Positions 44,638 through 54,587 are shown, counted from the stretch's first letter. The stretch is DNA of 64,000 bases from CAIOYC01 sp964243985 (GCA_964243985.1 CAXTHJ010000004.1:1-64000), one strand, 5' to 3'. Numbers and translations: made by a program. The notes: generated by a model from the letters alone, not told the origin.

Positions 44638-47052
44638 TTAGTAAAGCCCCTTTAGATCGTCGGGCGCCTTCTTCGGTGGGGCGGGCGGCAGGCCGGCGGC
44701 GGGCAAGAGGGGCTTGCCGTTGGGGTCCAAAGGCAGCTTCTCAAAGGGTAGCGGCGCGGTGGGCAGGCCGTTCGCGCCAATGGTGGGCGCCGCCGGGCCG
44801 GTGGGTTCGGTGCCGGGCTTGAACGCCTCGCGATGGCCGGCGATGGTGACGAATTTCACGTCCTTGGGCGCTTTGAAGTCGACGGACGGCGCGCCTTTCA
44901 CCGCTTCACGCATGAAGTCGATGAAGATCGGCACAGCGGCCTGGGCGCCGGTCTCCGCCGCCCCGAGCGGCCGGTTGTCGTCAAAGCCCACGAAGACCCC
45001 GGCAACGAGATTGGGCGAAAAGCCCACGAACCAGGCCGACCGGGATTCATTGGTGGTGCCGGTTTTGCCGGCCAGGGGGTTTTTGATGGCGGCGCCCACC
45101 GCCGCACCCGTGCCGTTCTGCACCACGCCTTGCAGCATGAGGGTGATCTGATAGGCGGTGATGGGGTCCATCACCTGTGTCCCCTCCGAGGGAATGCGGG
45201 GGCTTTCCTGACCGTTGAAGGGATCGCCGCAATGGGCGCAGTCGCGCTTGTCCGCTTTCAGGATTGTGGCGCCGGCGCGATCCTGCACCTCCTCGATCAG
45301 GTGCGGCTCGATGCGGAACCCGCCGTTGGGGAACATGGAATAGCCGTTCACGAGATTGAGCGGCGTCACTTCGCCCGCGCCGATAGCCATGGCGAGCTCC
45401 GGCGGCATGGATTTCACCAGGCCGTACTTCACCGCATTGGCCGCGATCTTCTTCATCCCGACCTTCATGGCGATGTGCAGCGTCATCAGATTAAGGGAGT
45501 GGACCAGCCCCTGGCGCATCGGGCCGGGGCCGAAGCTTTCGTGCTTGTAGTTCTCAGGCTCATAGACCTTGCCGTCGCCGCCGGAGACGGAGATGGGCGC
45601 GTCGGAGACGATAGTGGCGGGGGTGAAGCCGTTCTCCAGCGCCGTGGCGTAGACGAAGGGCTTGAAGGACGACCCAGGCTGGCGCTGCGCCTGGGTGGCG
45701 CGATTGAACTTGGAGAGGGAGAAGGAATAGCCGCCCACCATGGCCAGCACCCGGCCGGAGTGCGGCTCCAGCGCGACGATGGCGCCGTTGACGATGGGCA
45801 CCTGGCGGAGGCCATAGAGCTTTCCGCCGTCCTCCGGCTCGACGAAGATCAGATCGCCGACGTTCAGGCCCTTGCCGGCCTTGGCCCAGGCGACGTCCTT
45901 GGGATCGAGTTCGCCTGCGCCGCCGGAGGGCAGGATCACATGCACCTCGCCCGCGCTGCGATCCACCGCCGCAGCGCGCCAGTCTCGTCGTTCGGCTGGG
46001 GTGGACTTTGCGGCGGCCAATTTCTCCCACCCCGGCGCCAGCTCCACATGGCCCCAGGCGCCGCGCCAGCCGTGACGATGATCGTAGGCTTCAAGGCCCT
46101 TCATCAGGGCGATGCGGGCGGCGGTCTGCAGACGGGCATCGAGGGTGGTGCGGATATAGAGGCCGCCGTTGTCCGCCTTGTCGCCCAATGTGCCGGCGGC
46201 CCGCAGGCGCGTCTCTTCCAGGAAATAATCGGCGTCCTTGTAGTGGGTGCGTTCGGGCGTCGTTTGCACGGTCAGGTCTTCGTGCATGGCCGCTTCGCCC
46301 TGCGCGCGGGTCACCGCGCCCATGGCCACCATCTCGTTGATGATCCAGTTGCGGCGGCCTATGGCGGCGGTGCGGTGGCGGATGGGGTGGTAGTTGTCCG
46401 GCCCCTTGGGCAAGGCTGCGAGATAGGCCATCTGCGCCAGATCGAGGTCGTTCAGCGACTTGCCGAAATAGTTGAACGCGGCGGCGGCGACGCCATAGGA
46501 GCGATAGCCGAGCCAGATTTCGTTCAGATAGAGCTCCAGGATGCGCTCCTTCGGCAACGTCTGCTCCAGCCGCCGGGCCAGGATCGCTTCCTTGATTTTG
46601 CGGCCGAAGGTCTGGTCGTTGGAAAGGAGGACGTTCTTGGCCACCTGCTGGGTGATGGTGGAGCCGCCTTGCAGCTTCTTGCCCCGCGCCAGGCTGAGCA
46701 GGTCCTTGGTCATGGCCCGGCCGATGCCGGAGACGTCGATGCCGCCGTGTTCGAAGAACTTGCGGTCCTCCGCCGCCAGAAAGGCCTTCACCTGCAAAGG
46801 CGGGATCTGGTCGTAGGGCACGAAGATGCGCCGCTCCTTGCCGAACTCGCCGATCAGGGTGCCGTCCGCCGCATAGACCCGGGTGGAGGTGGGGGGGCGG
46901 TATTCGGCCAGCTGCGAGGCGTCAGGCAGATCATGGAACAGCCACGCCGCGTAGATCGCCAGCGCGAAACCGGCCACCGCGACCAGGCTCAGCGCGGCCA
47001 CGCCGGCTATGGCGAGCCAGCGTCCGGCGGATTGGGCGGTGAGCTTCTGCAT
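44638..47052 (-). CDS. Penicillin-binding protein 1A
   Basis: 804-residue bifunctional peptidoglycan synthase from the ATG at 47052. It has one N-terminal transmembrane helix (about 12-38) and a GT51 glycosyltransferase domain with catalytic Glu95 in AAEDRKFFEHGG and QGGSTITQQVAKNV. An OB-like insert follows, then the transpeptidase domain with QRQPGSSFKPF (Ser nucleophile, SxxK) and AGKTGTTNESRSAWFVGF (KTG). The Pro-rich tail is unstructured. It follows the amidase gene by about 80 bases on the same strand. Confidence 0.95.
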   Translation of the reverse strand: MQKLTAQSAGRWLAIAGVAALSLVAVAGFALAIYAAWLFHDLPDASQLAEYRPPTSTRVYAADGTLIGEFGKERRIFVPYDQIPPLQVKAFLAAEDRKFFEHGGIDVSGIGRAMTKDLLSLARGKKLQGGSTITQQVAKNVLLSNDQTFGRKIKEAILARRLEQTLPKERILELYLNEIWLGYRSYGVAAAAFNYFGKSLNDLDLAQMAYLAALPKGPDNYHPIRHRTAAIGRRNWIINEMVAMGAVTRAQGEAAMHEDLTVQTTPERTHYKDADYFLEETRLRAAGTLGDKADNGGLYIRTTLDARLQTAARIALMKGLEAYDHRHGWRGAWGHVELAPGWEKLAAAKSTPAERRDWRAAAVDRSAGEVHVILPSGGAGELDPKDVAWAKAGKGLNVGDLIFVEPEDGGKLYGLRQVPIVNGAIVALEPHSGRVLAMVGGYSFSLSKFNRATQAQRQPGSSFKPFVYATALENGFTPATIVSDAPISVSGGDGKVYEPENYKHESFGPGPMRQGLVHSLNLMTLHIAMKVGMKKIAANAVKYGLVKSMPPELAMAIGAGEVTPLNLVNGYSMFPNGGFRIEPHLIEEVQDRAGATILKADKRDCAHCGDPFNGQESPRIPSEGTQVMDPITAYQITLMLQGVVQNGTGAAVGAAIKNPLAGKTGTTNESRSAWFVGFSPNLVAGVFVGFDDNRPLGAAETGAQAAVPIFIDFMREAVKGAPSVDFKAPKDVKFVTIAGHREAFKPGTEPTGPAAPTIGANGLPTAPLPFEKLPLDPNGKPLLPAAGLPPAPPKKAPDDLKGLY

Positions 47053-47133
47053 CTTGCGGCAGACCAATGACGCGGCCACGGTGGACGTCAAGCCGCTTCG
47101 TGCCCCTGCGGAACTCAGCCGCAGGCTGCGGAG

Positions 47134-48447
47134 TCACCGCATGGCGTAGCGGGCTTCCTGGGCGAAGTAGGCGTCGATGGCGTCGCCGACCGCGTTCATC
47201 ACCTTGGCGCGGTGGTCATCGTCAGCCAAGGCGCGTTCGTCGTCGGGATTGGTCATAAAGCCCATTTCCATCAGAACAGCCGGGACGTCCGGCGCCAGCA
47301 ACACCATCAGGTTGGCGTCGCGGTGGCTGCGGCGAAGCAGCGTGGTGGCGCTGCCGATCTTGTCCAGCAGGATTTCGGCGAAGGTGGAGGAGCGGTTGAC
47401 GTTCTGGCGCTGGGTCAGGTCCAGCAGGATGCGCTTGGTGGCCGAGTCGTCGCCGGGCAGGCTCACGTTCATGAACCAGTCCGACTTGCCGAACAGGCCT
47501 TTGGCGGTGCGGTCCGTCCCGCGCTCAGAGAGGGTGTAGACCGAGGCGCCCCTAGTATCCAATCCCTGCGCTCCCGCCGAATCGGCGTGTAGTGAGATGA
47601 AGAGGTCGGCGTTGGCCCGCCGGGCGATCTGCACCCGCGTCTCCAGGGGGATGAAGGCGTCGGTGTCCCGCGTCATCACCACCTTGTAACGGCCGGAGCG
47701 CTCCAGCCGGTCGCGCAGGGCGTGGGCGGCGGCGAGGGTGTCGTCCTTCTCCTTGGTGGAGGCGCCGAGCGCGCCGGAATCCTTGCCCCCATGCCCGGCG
47801 TCGATCACCACCACCTTCTTGCCTTGAGGCGGCAGACGCACCTGCGGGTCGTCGGCGATGGCGGCGGTCTTGGCCAGGATGGTCTTGGTCTCTGCGGCCT
47901 TCTCGACAGGCGTCGGCGGCGCCGTATCGCTGCTGTCGAGGTCGATGACGTAGCGATAGACATTCAGCCCGTCCCCCGGCGGCAGCAGGAAACGGCGCTT
48001 GACCACCGCGTCGCGCCGAAGCTCGAACTTGATCCGCGTGGCGCCGGCGGCGCTATCCACCGCCCAAGCTTTTACGAAACCTTCGCCCTGGCCGGACATC
48101 TCGCCGGCGGTGTCCACGTGCGGCAGGGCCAGCACCACATCCTTGGAGGCTTCGGCCGCCGAGACCAGCTTGCCCGAAGCGGCCTTGTCCAGCTCGATCA
48201 CCACGCGCGCCGCATGACTGTCCCCGCCGACCCGCACCTTCAGGAGGTTGGCGCCGGGCGTGCTCTCCGCCACCGCAACGCCGGCGGCCGCCAAGCCACA
48301 CACAACCGCGAGGGCCAGCGTGAGCCGGACGATCGGGCGGCGCAAAAAGGCGGGCGGCGTGGGCAGGCGCAAGGAACGGCTCGGAAACGAAGGGCTCTGG
48401 CGATCCGCTAGGATATGGACGGTCTGTGTAGACAAACCCTTAAGCAT
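47134..48447 (-). CDS. N-acetylmuramoyl-L-alanine amidase, AmiC-like
   Basis: 437 residues from the ATG at 48447. A signal-anchor segment (RLTLALAVVCGLAAAGVAVA, about 43-62) is followed by an AMIN domain (about 65-170: LKVRVGGDSHAARVVIELD) and amidase_3. The zinc ligands sit in VVIDAGHGGKDSGALGAS (His), ETRVQIARRANADLFISLHAD (His), and the catalytic Glu in VLMEMGFMTN. It splits septal peptidoglycan during division. The start is uncertain because no good ribosome site precedes it. PBP1A follows. Confidence 0.92.
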   Translation of the reverse strand: MLKGLSTQTVHILADRQSPSFPSRSLRLPTPPAFLRRPIVRLTLALAVVCGLAAAGVAVAESTPGANLLKVRVGGDSHAARVVIELDKAASGKLVSAAEASKDVVLALPHVDTAGEMSGQGEGFVKAWAVDSAAGATRIKFELRRDAVVKRRFLLPPGDGLNVYRYVIDLDSSDTAPPTPVEKAAETKTILAKTAAIADDPQVRLPPQGKKVVVIDAGHGGKDSGALGASTKEKDDTLAAAHALRDRLERSGRYKVVMTRDTDAFIPLETRVQIARRANADLFISLHADSAGAQGLDTRGASVYTLSERGTDRTAKGLFGKSDWFMNVSLPGDDSATKRILLDLTQRQNVNRSSTFAEILLDKIGSATTLLRRSHRDANLMVLLAPDVPAVLMEMGFMTNPDDERALADDDHRAKVMNAVGDAIDAYFAQEARYAMR

Positions 48448-48474
48448 GATGAAGGGCGGAGGGTCGGCGGAAAT

Positions 48475-49398
48475 ATGATGATAGCTCCCCGCGCCCACTG
48501 CGACACGTTTCCGATTGGCTTCAGTCGAGCAAACGGCGCGGCGTGGCGGCCGGCAGCGCCATATCGGTTGAAAGGGGCGAAGACCTGTAACAAATTGCGG
48601 CCATGCGGATCGAACAGCACGCGCCGGAACCCGCGGCTCCACGACGCCCTCGTCTGCTATCAGACCCGAACCGCCGATCTGGTCGGACAAGAGGTTCGCA
48701 TCCCCCTTCCGGCGCGCACCGATGTCATCTTGGAATTCTATTTTACGACGCCTCATTTGGTTGAACTGCAGAAGACGGGCGAGCGAGACCGTGCGCCCTG
48801 GGCGGTGGCCGTTGGCATGCAGACCTTCAGGCGGGTCGATCTGGTCCTGTCGGGCCATCTGGACGTCTTCACCGTGCGACTTCGACCAACGGGCTTGAAT
48901 CAGATTTTTGGGATGCCCATGACGGATTTCACCGACGCCGCGGTGGAGGCGGAGCATCTTTTCGGTCAGCGCCAGTCCGCAGAACTTCACGACCGCCTGT
49001 ATGCCGCCTCTACCCTGACGGCGCGCGCCGCCGTCATGGACGACGTGTTGCTCGCGCGGCTAAACCCTAGCCCCGCCAAATCCCTGGCGGCTGCGGCGCA
49101 TCGTCTGCGATCGACCCATGGCGGCGCGTCCCTGCACGATCTCGAGCGGCAAAGCGGCTTGTCGGCCCGCCAATTCCGACGTGCGTTCAAGGCCGAGGTC
49201 GGCGCCGCGCCCAAGCTCTATGGTCGCATCGTCCGGCTGAACGCCGCGCTCGACGCTAAGGCGGCCGATCCCCTGATCTCATGGACCGAGATCGCCCACC
49301 AGTTCGGATGGTTCGATCAGGCGCACCTGGACAAGGACTTCATCGCCCTGACAGGGGCCAGTCCGACCGATTTCGTGCGCCGCCGATTGGTCGCGTGA
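48475..49398 (+). CDS. AraC-family transcriptional regulator, N-terminus doubtful
   Basis: The uninterrupted frame gives 307 residues. A DUF6597-like N-terminal domain (about 58-170: ALVCYQTRTADLVGQEVRIPLPARTD in parts) and a C-terminal AraC HTH (DLERQSGLSARQFRRAFKAEVG and WTEIAHQFGWFDQAHLDKDF) are clear. Residues 1-57 look like non-coding sequence. In another frame, ATG 48603 reads MRIEQHAPEPA and joins LHDALVCYQ if one G of GG at 48635-48636 is removed, so a single-base indel is likely. Confidence 0.82.
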   Translation: MMIAPRAHCDTFPIGFSRANGAAWRPAAPYRLKGAKTCNKLRPCGSNSTRRNPRLHDALVCYQTRTADLVGQEVRIPLPARTDVILEFYFTTPHLVELQKTGERDRAPWAVAVGMQTFRRVDLVLSGHLDVFTVRLRPTGLNQIFGMPMTDFTDAAVEAEHLFGQRQSAELHDRLYAASTLTARAAVMDDVLLARLNPSPAKSLAAAAHRLRSTHGGASLHDLERQSGLSARQFRRAFKAEVGAAPKLYGRIVRLNAALDAKAADPLISWTEIAHQFGWFDQAHLDKDFIALTGASPTDFVRRRLVA

Positions 49399-49466
49399 TG
49401 GCCGTTCCTTACTAGCGGGGGAAGCGGCGGGGCTGGTAGGCGAAAAGTCCACAAGAGAGCCGTCCC

Positions 49467-49985
49467 ATGCGCCCTTTCATTCCGCCCGCCTTCGCCATTG
49501 CAGGAGCCCTGATCATGTCCAGCCCCGCCCTCGCCGCCCCTGCGCCTGACGCAGACGCCGCCGCCATCGGGCAGGTGCTGGGCCATCTGACTGAAGCCTG
49601 GAACCGGCACGACATGGACGCATTCGTAGCCGAAACCACCCCCGACGTGGATTGGGTCAATGTGGTCGGCATGCATTGGAAAGGCCGCGACGCCGTACGC
49701 CGCGCGCACATCGCCTTTCACAAGGGCATGTTCGCGCAAAGCCGGATGCTGCCGCCAGAAATTTCCGAGATGCGGCGACTGGCTCCGAGCGTCGTGCTGG
49801 TGGTCTACAACAGCAAGATCGAAGGGGTCGGCCCGACGCCCGGCGGCACGCCCTATCCGACCGACGGCGCGATCATGACCATGATCCTCGTCAAGACCGC
49901 CGAAGGCTGGCGGATCGCCCACGCACACAACACCAACATAAACGCCATGGCCGTCGCGCACGATCCGGCGCGGGCGCCCGACTAG
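49467..49985 (+). CDS. SgcJ/EcaC-type SnoaL-like secreted protein
   Basis: 172 residues. Signal peptide to about 23 (AFAIAGALIMSSPALA), then an NTF2-like domain: IGQVLGHLTEAWNRHDMDAFVAETTPDVDWVNVVG, HWKGRDAVRRAHIAFHKGMF and IMTMILVKTAEGWRIAHAHNTNI. The family is annotated as SgcJ/EcaC oxidoreductase-like but function is not established. Probably periplasmic. Confidence 0.88.
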   Translation: MRPFIPPAFAIAGALIMSSPALAAPAPDADAAAIGQVLGHLTEAWNRHDMDAFVAETTPDVDWVNVVGMHWKGRDAVRRAHIAFHKGMFAQSRMLPPEISEMRRLAPSVVLVVYNSKIEGVGPTPGGTPYPTDGAIMTMILVKTAEGWRIAHAHNTNINAMAVAHDPARAPD

Positions 49986-50402
49986 GCTCCTTTAGACTTG
50001 GCGGCTTTCATCCAAAAAACGAACATCCAATAGGTCCGCTCAGAGGCTCCCGCCCCCTTCGACAGACGATCTGAGCTGCTCCGCCCATCACGCGCCTTTC
50101 CTTTCCCGCGCTAATGTTGCAGACTCTCCCCGCGCGAAACGCGGCCGTTCGTTCGACTCAGAACCCTGGCCCGCAGCGCGCGCCGCGTCGGGTCGCTATA
50201 TGCAGTCCGCGCAAAGCTTAGAATCGCGCCGTTCGGATCGTCCGGGCCGCGCGCAGGACCTTGAAACCCATGGGCCGCGTCGCCGTCGCCTTCAATCGTC
50301 GTACCGAAGCGTGGACCCTTCCGCGCCACGACGCTTTGCGCCGGCCGCTCGCTCGATGCCGGCCCCCGAGACATGATCTCGGCGCGCGCCGTGGAGACTT
50401 TA
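49986..50402 (+). other. Long GC-rich leader region upstream of rne
   Basis: 417 bases without a gene between the SnoaL-like gene and the rne ATG. RNase E genes usually carry long 5' UTRs used for autoregulation, and this stretch is GC-rich with several possible stems. I cannot define a promoter or a specific fold. Confidence 0.5.
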
Positions 50403-53090
50403 ATGACCAAGAGAATGTTGATCGACGCCGCCCACGCGGAAGAAACTCGCGTCGTGGTGGTGGACGGAACCCGGATTGAAGAACTCGATTTTGAAAGCCT
50501 CTCCAGAAAGCAGCTGAGAGGCAACATCTATCTGGCCAAGGTGACACGGGTCGAACCGTCGCTCCAGGCCGCCTTCATCGAGTACGGCGGGAACCGGCAC
50601 GGCTTCCTCGCCTTCAACGAAATCCACCCCGACTACTACCAGATCCCGGTCGCAGACCGCGAAGCGCTGATGCGCGAAGAGGAAGAGGAGGAGGCCAAGC
50701 ACCCCTCTGCCGAAGACGCCGCCGAAGCGGACGACGAAGACGCCATGGACGAGGCGGTGGAGCGCCGCCGCCGCCGCCTGATGCGCCGCTACAAGATCCA
50801 GGAAGTGATCAAGCGCCGCCAGATCATGCTGGTGCAGGTGGTGAAGGAAGAGCGCGGCAACAAAGGCGCGGCGCTGACCACCTATCTGTCGCTCGCCGGC
50901 CGCTACTGCGTCCTGATGCCCAACACCGCGCGGGGCGGCGGCATCAGCCGCAAGATCACCTCCATGACGGACAGGAAGCGGCTGAAGTCCGCCGTGGCGT
51001 CGCTGGAGGTGCCCAAGGGCATGGGCCTGATTATCCGCACCGCCGGCGCCGCCCGCACCAAGGTGGAGATCAAGCGCGACTACGAATATCTGACCCGCCT
51101 CTGGGAAGACATCCGCGAGAAGACGATGTCCTCCATCGCACCCGCCTTGATCTACGAGGAAGAGGACCTGGTCAAACGGGCGATCCGGGACATGTTCGAC
51201 AAGGACCTGGAGACCATCCAGGTGGAAGGCGACGCCGGCTATAAGGACGCCCGCGACTTCATGCGGATGATCATGCCGTCGCAGGCCAAGAAGGTGGTGC
51301 ACTACCGCGACCCGACGCCGCTGTTCGTCAAGTTCCAGGTCGAGGATCAGATCTCTCAGATTCACTCCCCGACCGTGCAACTGAAGTCCGGCGGCTACAT
51401 CGTCATCAACCAGACCGAGGCGCTGGTCGCCATCGACGTCAACTCCGGCCGCTCCACTCGCGAGCGGTCCGTCGAGATCACGGCGCTCAAGACCAATGTG
51501 GAGGCCGCCGAGGAAGCCGCCCGCCAGCTGCGCCTGCGCGATCTCGCCGGCCTGATCGTGATCGACTTCATCGACATGGACGAGGGGAAGAATAACCGGC
51601 ACGTCGAGAAGGTGCTGAAGGATGCCCTGAAAGACGACCGCGCCCGCATCCAGATGGGTAAGATTTCCGGTTTCGGCCTGATGGAGATCAGCCGCCAGCG
51701 CCGCCGCTCAGGCGTCCTGGAAGGCTCCACCCACATCTGCGAACATTGCCAAGGCACGGGCCGGGTGCGTTCTGTGGAGTCCAGCGCCGTTGCGGCTCTT
51801 CGGGCCATCGAGATGGAGTCCTCCAAGGGCGGGGCGGGCGAAATCACCGTGCGCCTGCCCACCGCCGTCGGCCTCTATATTCTCAACGAGAAGCGCGCCT
51901 ATCTGGCGAACCTGGATGCCAGCTACGACCTGCACGTCTCGATCCTGATCGACGACAAGCTGGCGGCCGCCGACGTGGAGATCGAACGCACCCAAAGCCG
52001 CGAAGGGCCGGTGCGCGAACGGCCTGCGCCTGCCATCGAGCCGGACGAAGCTTGGACGCCGCCTGAAGATCAGGAGGACGACGAAGAAGAAGCTGAGGAA
52101 GACGCTGTCGAATTCGCTGCCGAAAGTCGCGAGAGCGAAGGCGGCCCTGACCGCAACAAGCGGCGTCGCCGACGCGGTGGCCGAGGCGGCGAAGAAGGCT
52201 TTGATCGCCCAGTCCGAGAAGCTTCCACCGATGGCGAAGCCGAAGATGAAGGCGGCGAGGACGGCGAAGGCGAGGCCAGTGAGGGCGAGGTCCCCCGTCT
52301 GGCAGGCGAAGACGAAGCTAGCCATCGTCGCCGCCGCCGTCGCCGCGGCCGTCGGGGTGGTCGGCGTCTTCGCGAAGAGGGCGCTCCGCGGAACGACGAC
52401 GTCTACGCCTGGCATTCTCCTCATGGCGAGGTGACTGAACAAGCGCCGAGCGACCCTTATGCTTGGAGCCACATTAAGGCCGACAGCCAAGGTGGCGACG
52501 AGGCGCCAGAGAGCGGCGGTGGCGGCTATGGATCATCGTCGAGTTTAGAGCCCACGGGCGAGCGCAAACGCAGTCGCGGCCGCCGGCGCGGTCGGGGCGG
52601 CCGGGATCGCGATCGCGAGGATCGGACACCCTCCGCGCCGGAGACGGCGATCGCTCGCGAGGCGGAAGGCCCTTATGTCTGGACCGACACCTCCACGGAC
52701 TTGGGCGCTTTCGCTGCGCCTGAGCCTACAGACGATCAGCCGATGGAAGCGCCGCTCGAAGTGGCCGCATCGGAAGTCCAGCCGGAAGCGCCGATCAAGA
52801 AGCCACGTCGCAGCCGGGCTAAAAAGGCGGATGAGGCGCCGGCAATCGACTTGGATGCTGTAACGGCTGAACCGGTTTCGGTGGTCGCGTCCTCAGAGGT
52901 GGCGTCCTATCCTGAGCCGGTTATGGAACCCTCGTCGTCCCTAGCGCCCGAGCCGCTCGCCGCGCCGGAACTGGTGGCGTCGTATCCAGAACCCGAGGTG
53001 GCGCCGCTTGCGCCGGATGAACCCGATCCGGCGGAAATCACGGCTCCGCCCGCGGCCCCGCGTCGCGGCTGGTGGCGCCGCCTCGTCTAA
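50403..53090 (+). CDS. rne: Ribonuclease E
   Basis: 895 residues from the ATG at 50403 (GGAG upstream). Endoribonuclease and scaffold of the RNA degradosome. The S1 domain begins at about 36 and is split by an acidic insert (about 90-130), as in alphaproteobacteria. The DNase I-like catalytic part has Asp345 (VAIDVNSG) and Asp388 (VIDFIDMD); the zinc-link CEHC is at 446-449. The C-terminal 350 residues are disordered, with acidic blocks and Arg/Gly clusters, and end APRRGWWRRLV. The Gly-Trp-Trp element binds PNPase in Caulobacter. Confidence 0.96.
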   Translation: MTKRMLIDAAHAEETRVVVVDGTRIEELDFESLSRKQLRGNIYLAKVTRVEPSLQAAFIEYGGNRHGFLAFNEIHPDYYQIPVADREALMREEEEEEAKHPSAEDAAEADDEDAMDEAVERRRRRLMRRYKIQEVIKRRQIMLVQVVKEERGNKGAALTTYLSLAGRYCVLMPNTARGGGISRKITSMTDRKRLKSAVASLEVPKGMGLIIRTAGAARTKVEIKRDYEYLTRLWEDIREKTMSSIAPALIYEEEDLVKRAIRDMFDKDLETIQVEGDAGYKDARDFMRMIMPSQAKKVVHYRDPTPLFVKFQVEDQISQIHSPTVQLKSGGYIVINQTEALVAIDVNSGRSTRERSVEITALKTNVEAAEEAARQLRLRDLAGLIVIDFIDMDEGKNNRHVEKVLKDALKDDRARIQMGKISGFGLMEISRQRRRSGVLEGSTHICEHCQGTGRVRSVESSAVAALRAIEMESSKGGAGEITVRLPTAVGLYILNEKRAYLANLDASYDLHVSILIDDKLAAADVEIERTQSREGPVRERPAPAIEPDEAWTPPEDQEDDEEEAEEDAVEFAAESRESEGGPDRNKRRRRRGGRGGEEGFDRPVREASTDGEAEDEGGEDGEGEASEGEVPRLAGEDEASHRRRRRRRGRRGGRRLREEGAPRNDDVYAWHSPHGEVTEQAPSDPYAWSHIKADSQGGDEAPESGGGGYGSSSSLEPTGERKRSRGRRRGRGGRDRDREDRTPSAPETAIAREAEGPYVWTDTSTDLGAFAAPEPTDDQPMEAPLEVAASEVQPEAPIKKPRRSRAKKADEAPAIDLDAVTAEPVSVVASSEVASYPEPVMEPSSSLAPEPLAAPELVASYPEPEVAPLAPDEPDPAEITAPPAAPRRGWWRRLV

Positions 53091-53156
53091 GTCGCTAAAG
53101 CGGGTGTTGGGGACGCGATGACTTTGCGTTTGGGGCGGGGCGAAGGAGCGCGGTTA

Positions 53157-54587
53157 ATGCAATCCCGACCTAGCCTTGCGACGAGAGGGTTCGGCGCCGC
53201 GCGCCGGACCGTGCTGGCCCTGGCGGCCCTCTCCACCGTGGCGACCGGCCCAATCTCGGCCGTACACGCCCAAAACACCGCCGCCGCAGCCGGCGCTATT
53301 CCTGGCCAAATCCGCGATACCGAGATCGAAGATATTCTGCATAAGGAATGCGATCCGGTGTTCGCCGCTGCGGGTTTGGACCCCAGGCATATGCAGCTTG
53401 ACCTCTATCAGGGGGAGATGAACGCCTTCACGGTGTCCGCCAATGAGGAGGCCATCGCCACCGATCTGATCTTCAAGACCGAGACGCCCAACCAGATCAT
53501 CGGCGTTATGGCCCACGAGACCGGCCACGCCGCCGGCGGTCACATCGAGCGCTCCGGTGAGATGGAGAAGGCGGGCATGGTGCCCTTCCTCCTGACCCTT
53601 GGCCTCGGCGTGCTTGCCGCCGCCGCCGGCGCGCCGGAGGCGGGCGCGGCGTTGGCGTCATCGGCGGGCATGTTCGGCACCCTCGGCGCCCTTGGCTACT
53701 CCCGTCAGCAGGAGGCGCGGGCCGACCAGGCGGCGATTACCTATCTGAACCGCGCTCATCAGTCCTCTAAGGGCGTGGTCGATTTCTTCGACGCTTTCCG
53801 CTACGAGGAGGTGTTCGACGAAGCCCGCCGCTTCCCTTATTTTCAGTCCCACCCGATTAGCTCCGAACGGATTGAACTGCTCCGCCGCCGCGCCGAGGAG
53901 CAGCCGGACTATGACAAGCCCGACAGCGTCGAAGCGATCGCCGACTACAACATCATGAAGGCCAAGTTGTTCGGCTTCATTCAGCCGCCACAGCAGACCT
54001 TCATGACCTACAAGGAGACCGATGCCTCCTTCCCCGCCCGCTACGCTCGCGCCATCGCCTATTACAAGGAGACGGAGACGGACACGGCGATCCGCCTGAT
54101 CGACGGCATGATCAAGGACTATCCAGACAACCCTTATCTATGGGAGCTGAAAGGCCAGGTGTTGTTCGAAGCCGGTCGCGCCAAGGAGGCGGAGCCCGCC
54201 CACCGCCGCTCGGTCGAGCTGAAGCCCAATGCGCCGTTGCTGCAGATCAACCTCGCTCAAACCATATTGGCGCAGGAGGACGGCAAACGGGCGGACGAAG
54301 CTATCGGCCATTTGCGCAAAGCGCTGAACGTCGAGAAGGACAACGCTATCGCTTGGGAAGACATGGCTCGGGCTTATGACGCCAAGGGCGATGGCGGCGA
54401 TGCACGCCTGGCCTCCGCCGAAGCCAGCTATGCTGTGGGCGATATGACCCGCGCCCGCATCTTCGCCCTCCGCGCCCGCCAGATCCTGAAGCAGAACACC
54501 CCCGAATGGCGGCGCGCTACCGACATTGTGCTTACCTCAAACCCGTCGCGTGACGATCTGAAGGCCATGACCGGCTCGGGTCTGTAA
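53157..54587 (+). CDS. M48 family metalloprotease with TPR repeats (BepA-like)
   Basis: 476 residues from the ATG at 53157, with AAGGAG eight bases upstream (an ATG at 53118 is also possible). The signal peptide ends near ISAVHAQ. The zinc motif HETGH is at 120-124, with the third ligand Glu in RQQEARADQAA. From about 270 to the end are TPR-like helices (NPYLWELKGQVLFEAGRAKEA and similar). The architecture fits BepA/YfgC, periplasmic quality control of outer-membrane proteins. It may be co-transcribed with rne. Confidence 0.92.
   Translation: MQSRPSLATRGFGAARRTVLALAALSTVATGPISAVHAQNTAAAAGAIPGQIRDTEIEDILHKECDPVFAAAGLDPRHMQLDLYQGEMNAFTVSANEEAIATDLIFKTETPNQIIGVMAHETGHAAGGHIERSGEMEKAGMVPFLLTLGLGVLAAAAGAPEAGAALASSAGMFGTLGALGYSRQQEARADQAAITYLNRAHQSSKGVVDFFDAFRYEEVFDEARRFPYFQSHPISSERIELLRRRAEEQPDYDKPDSVEAIADYNIMKAKLFGFIQPPQQTFMTYKETDASFPARYARAIAYYKETETDTAIRLIDGMIKDYPDNPYLWELKGQVLFEAGRAKEAEPAHRRSVELKPNAPLLQINLAQTILAQEDGKRADEAIGHLRKALNVEKDNAIAWEDMARAYDAKGDGGDARLASAEASYAVGDMTRARIFALRARQILKQNTPEWRRATDIVLTSNPSRDDLKAMTGSGL

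Noticed and set aside
44833..47070. 745-codon plus-strand frame over the PBP1A gene
   Set aside because: Antisense to a gene with complete GT51 and transpeptidase motifs; His/Gly/Asp-rich shadow composition.
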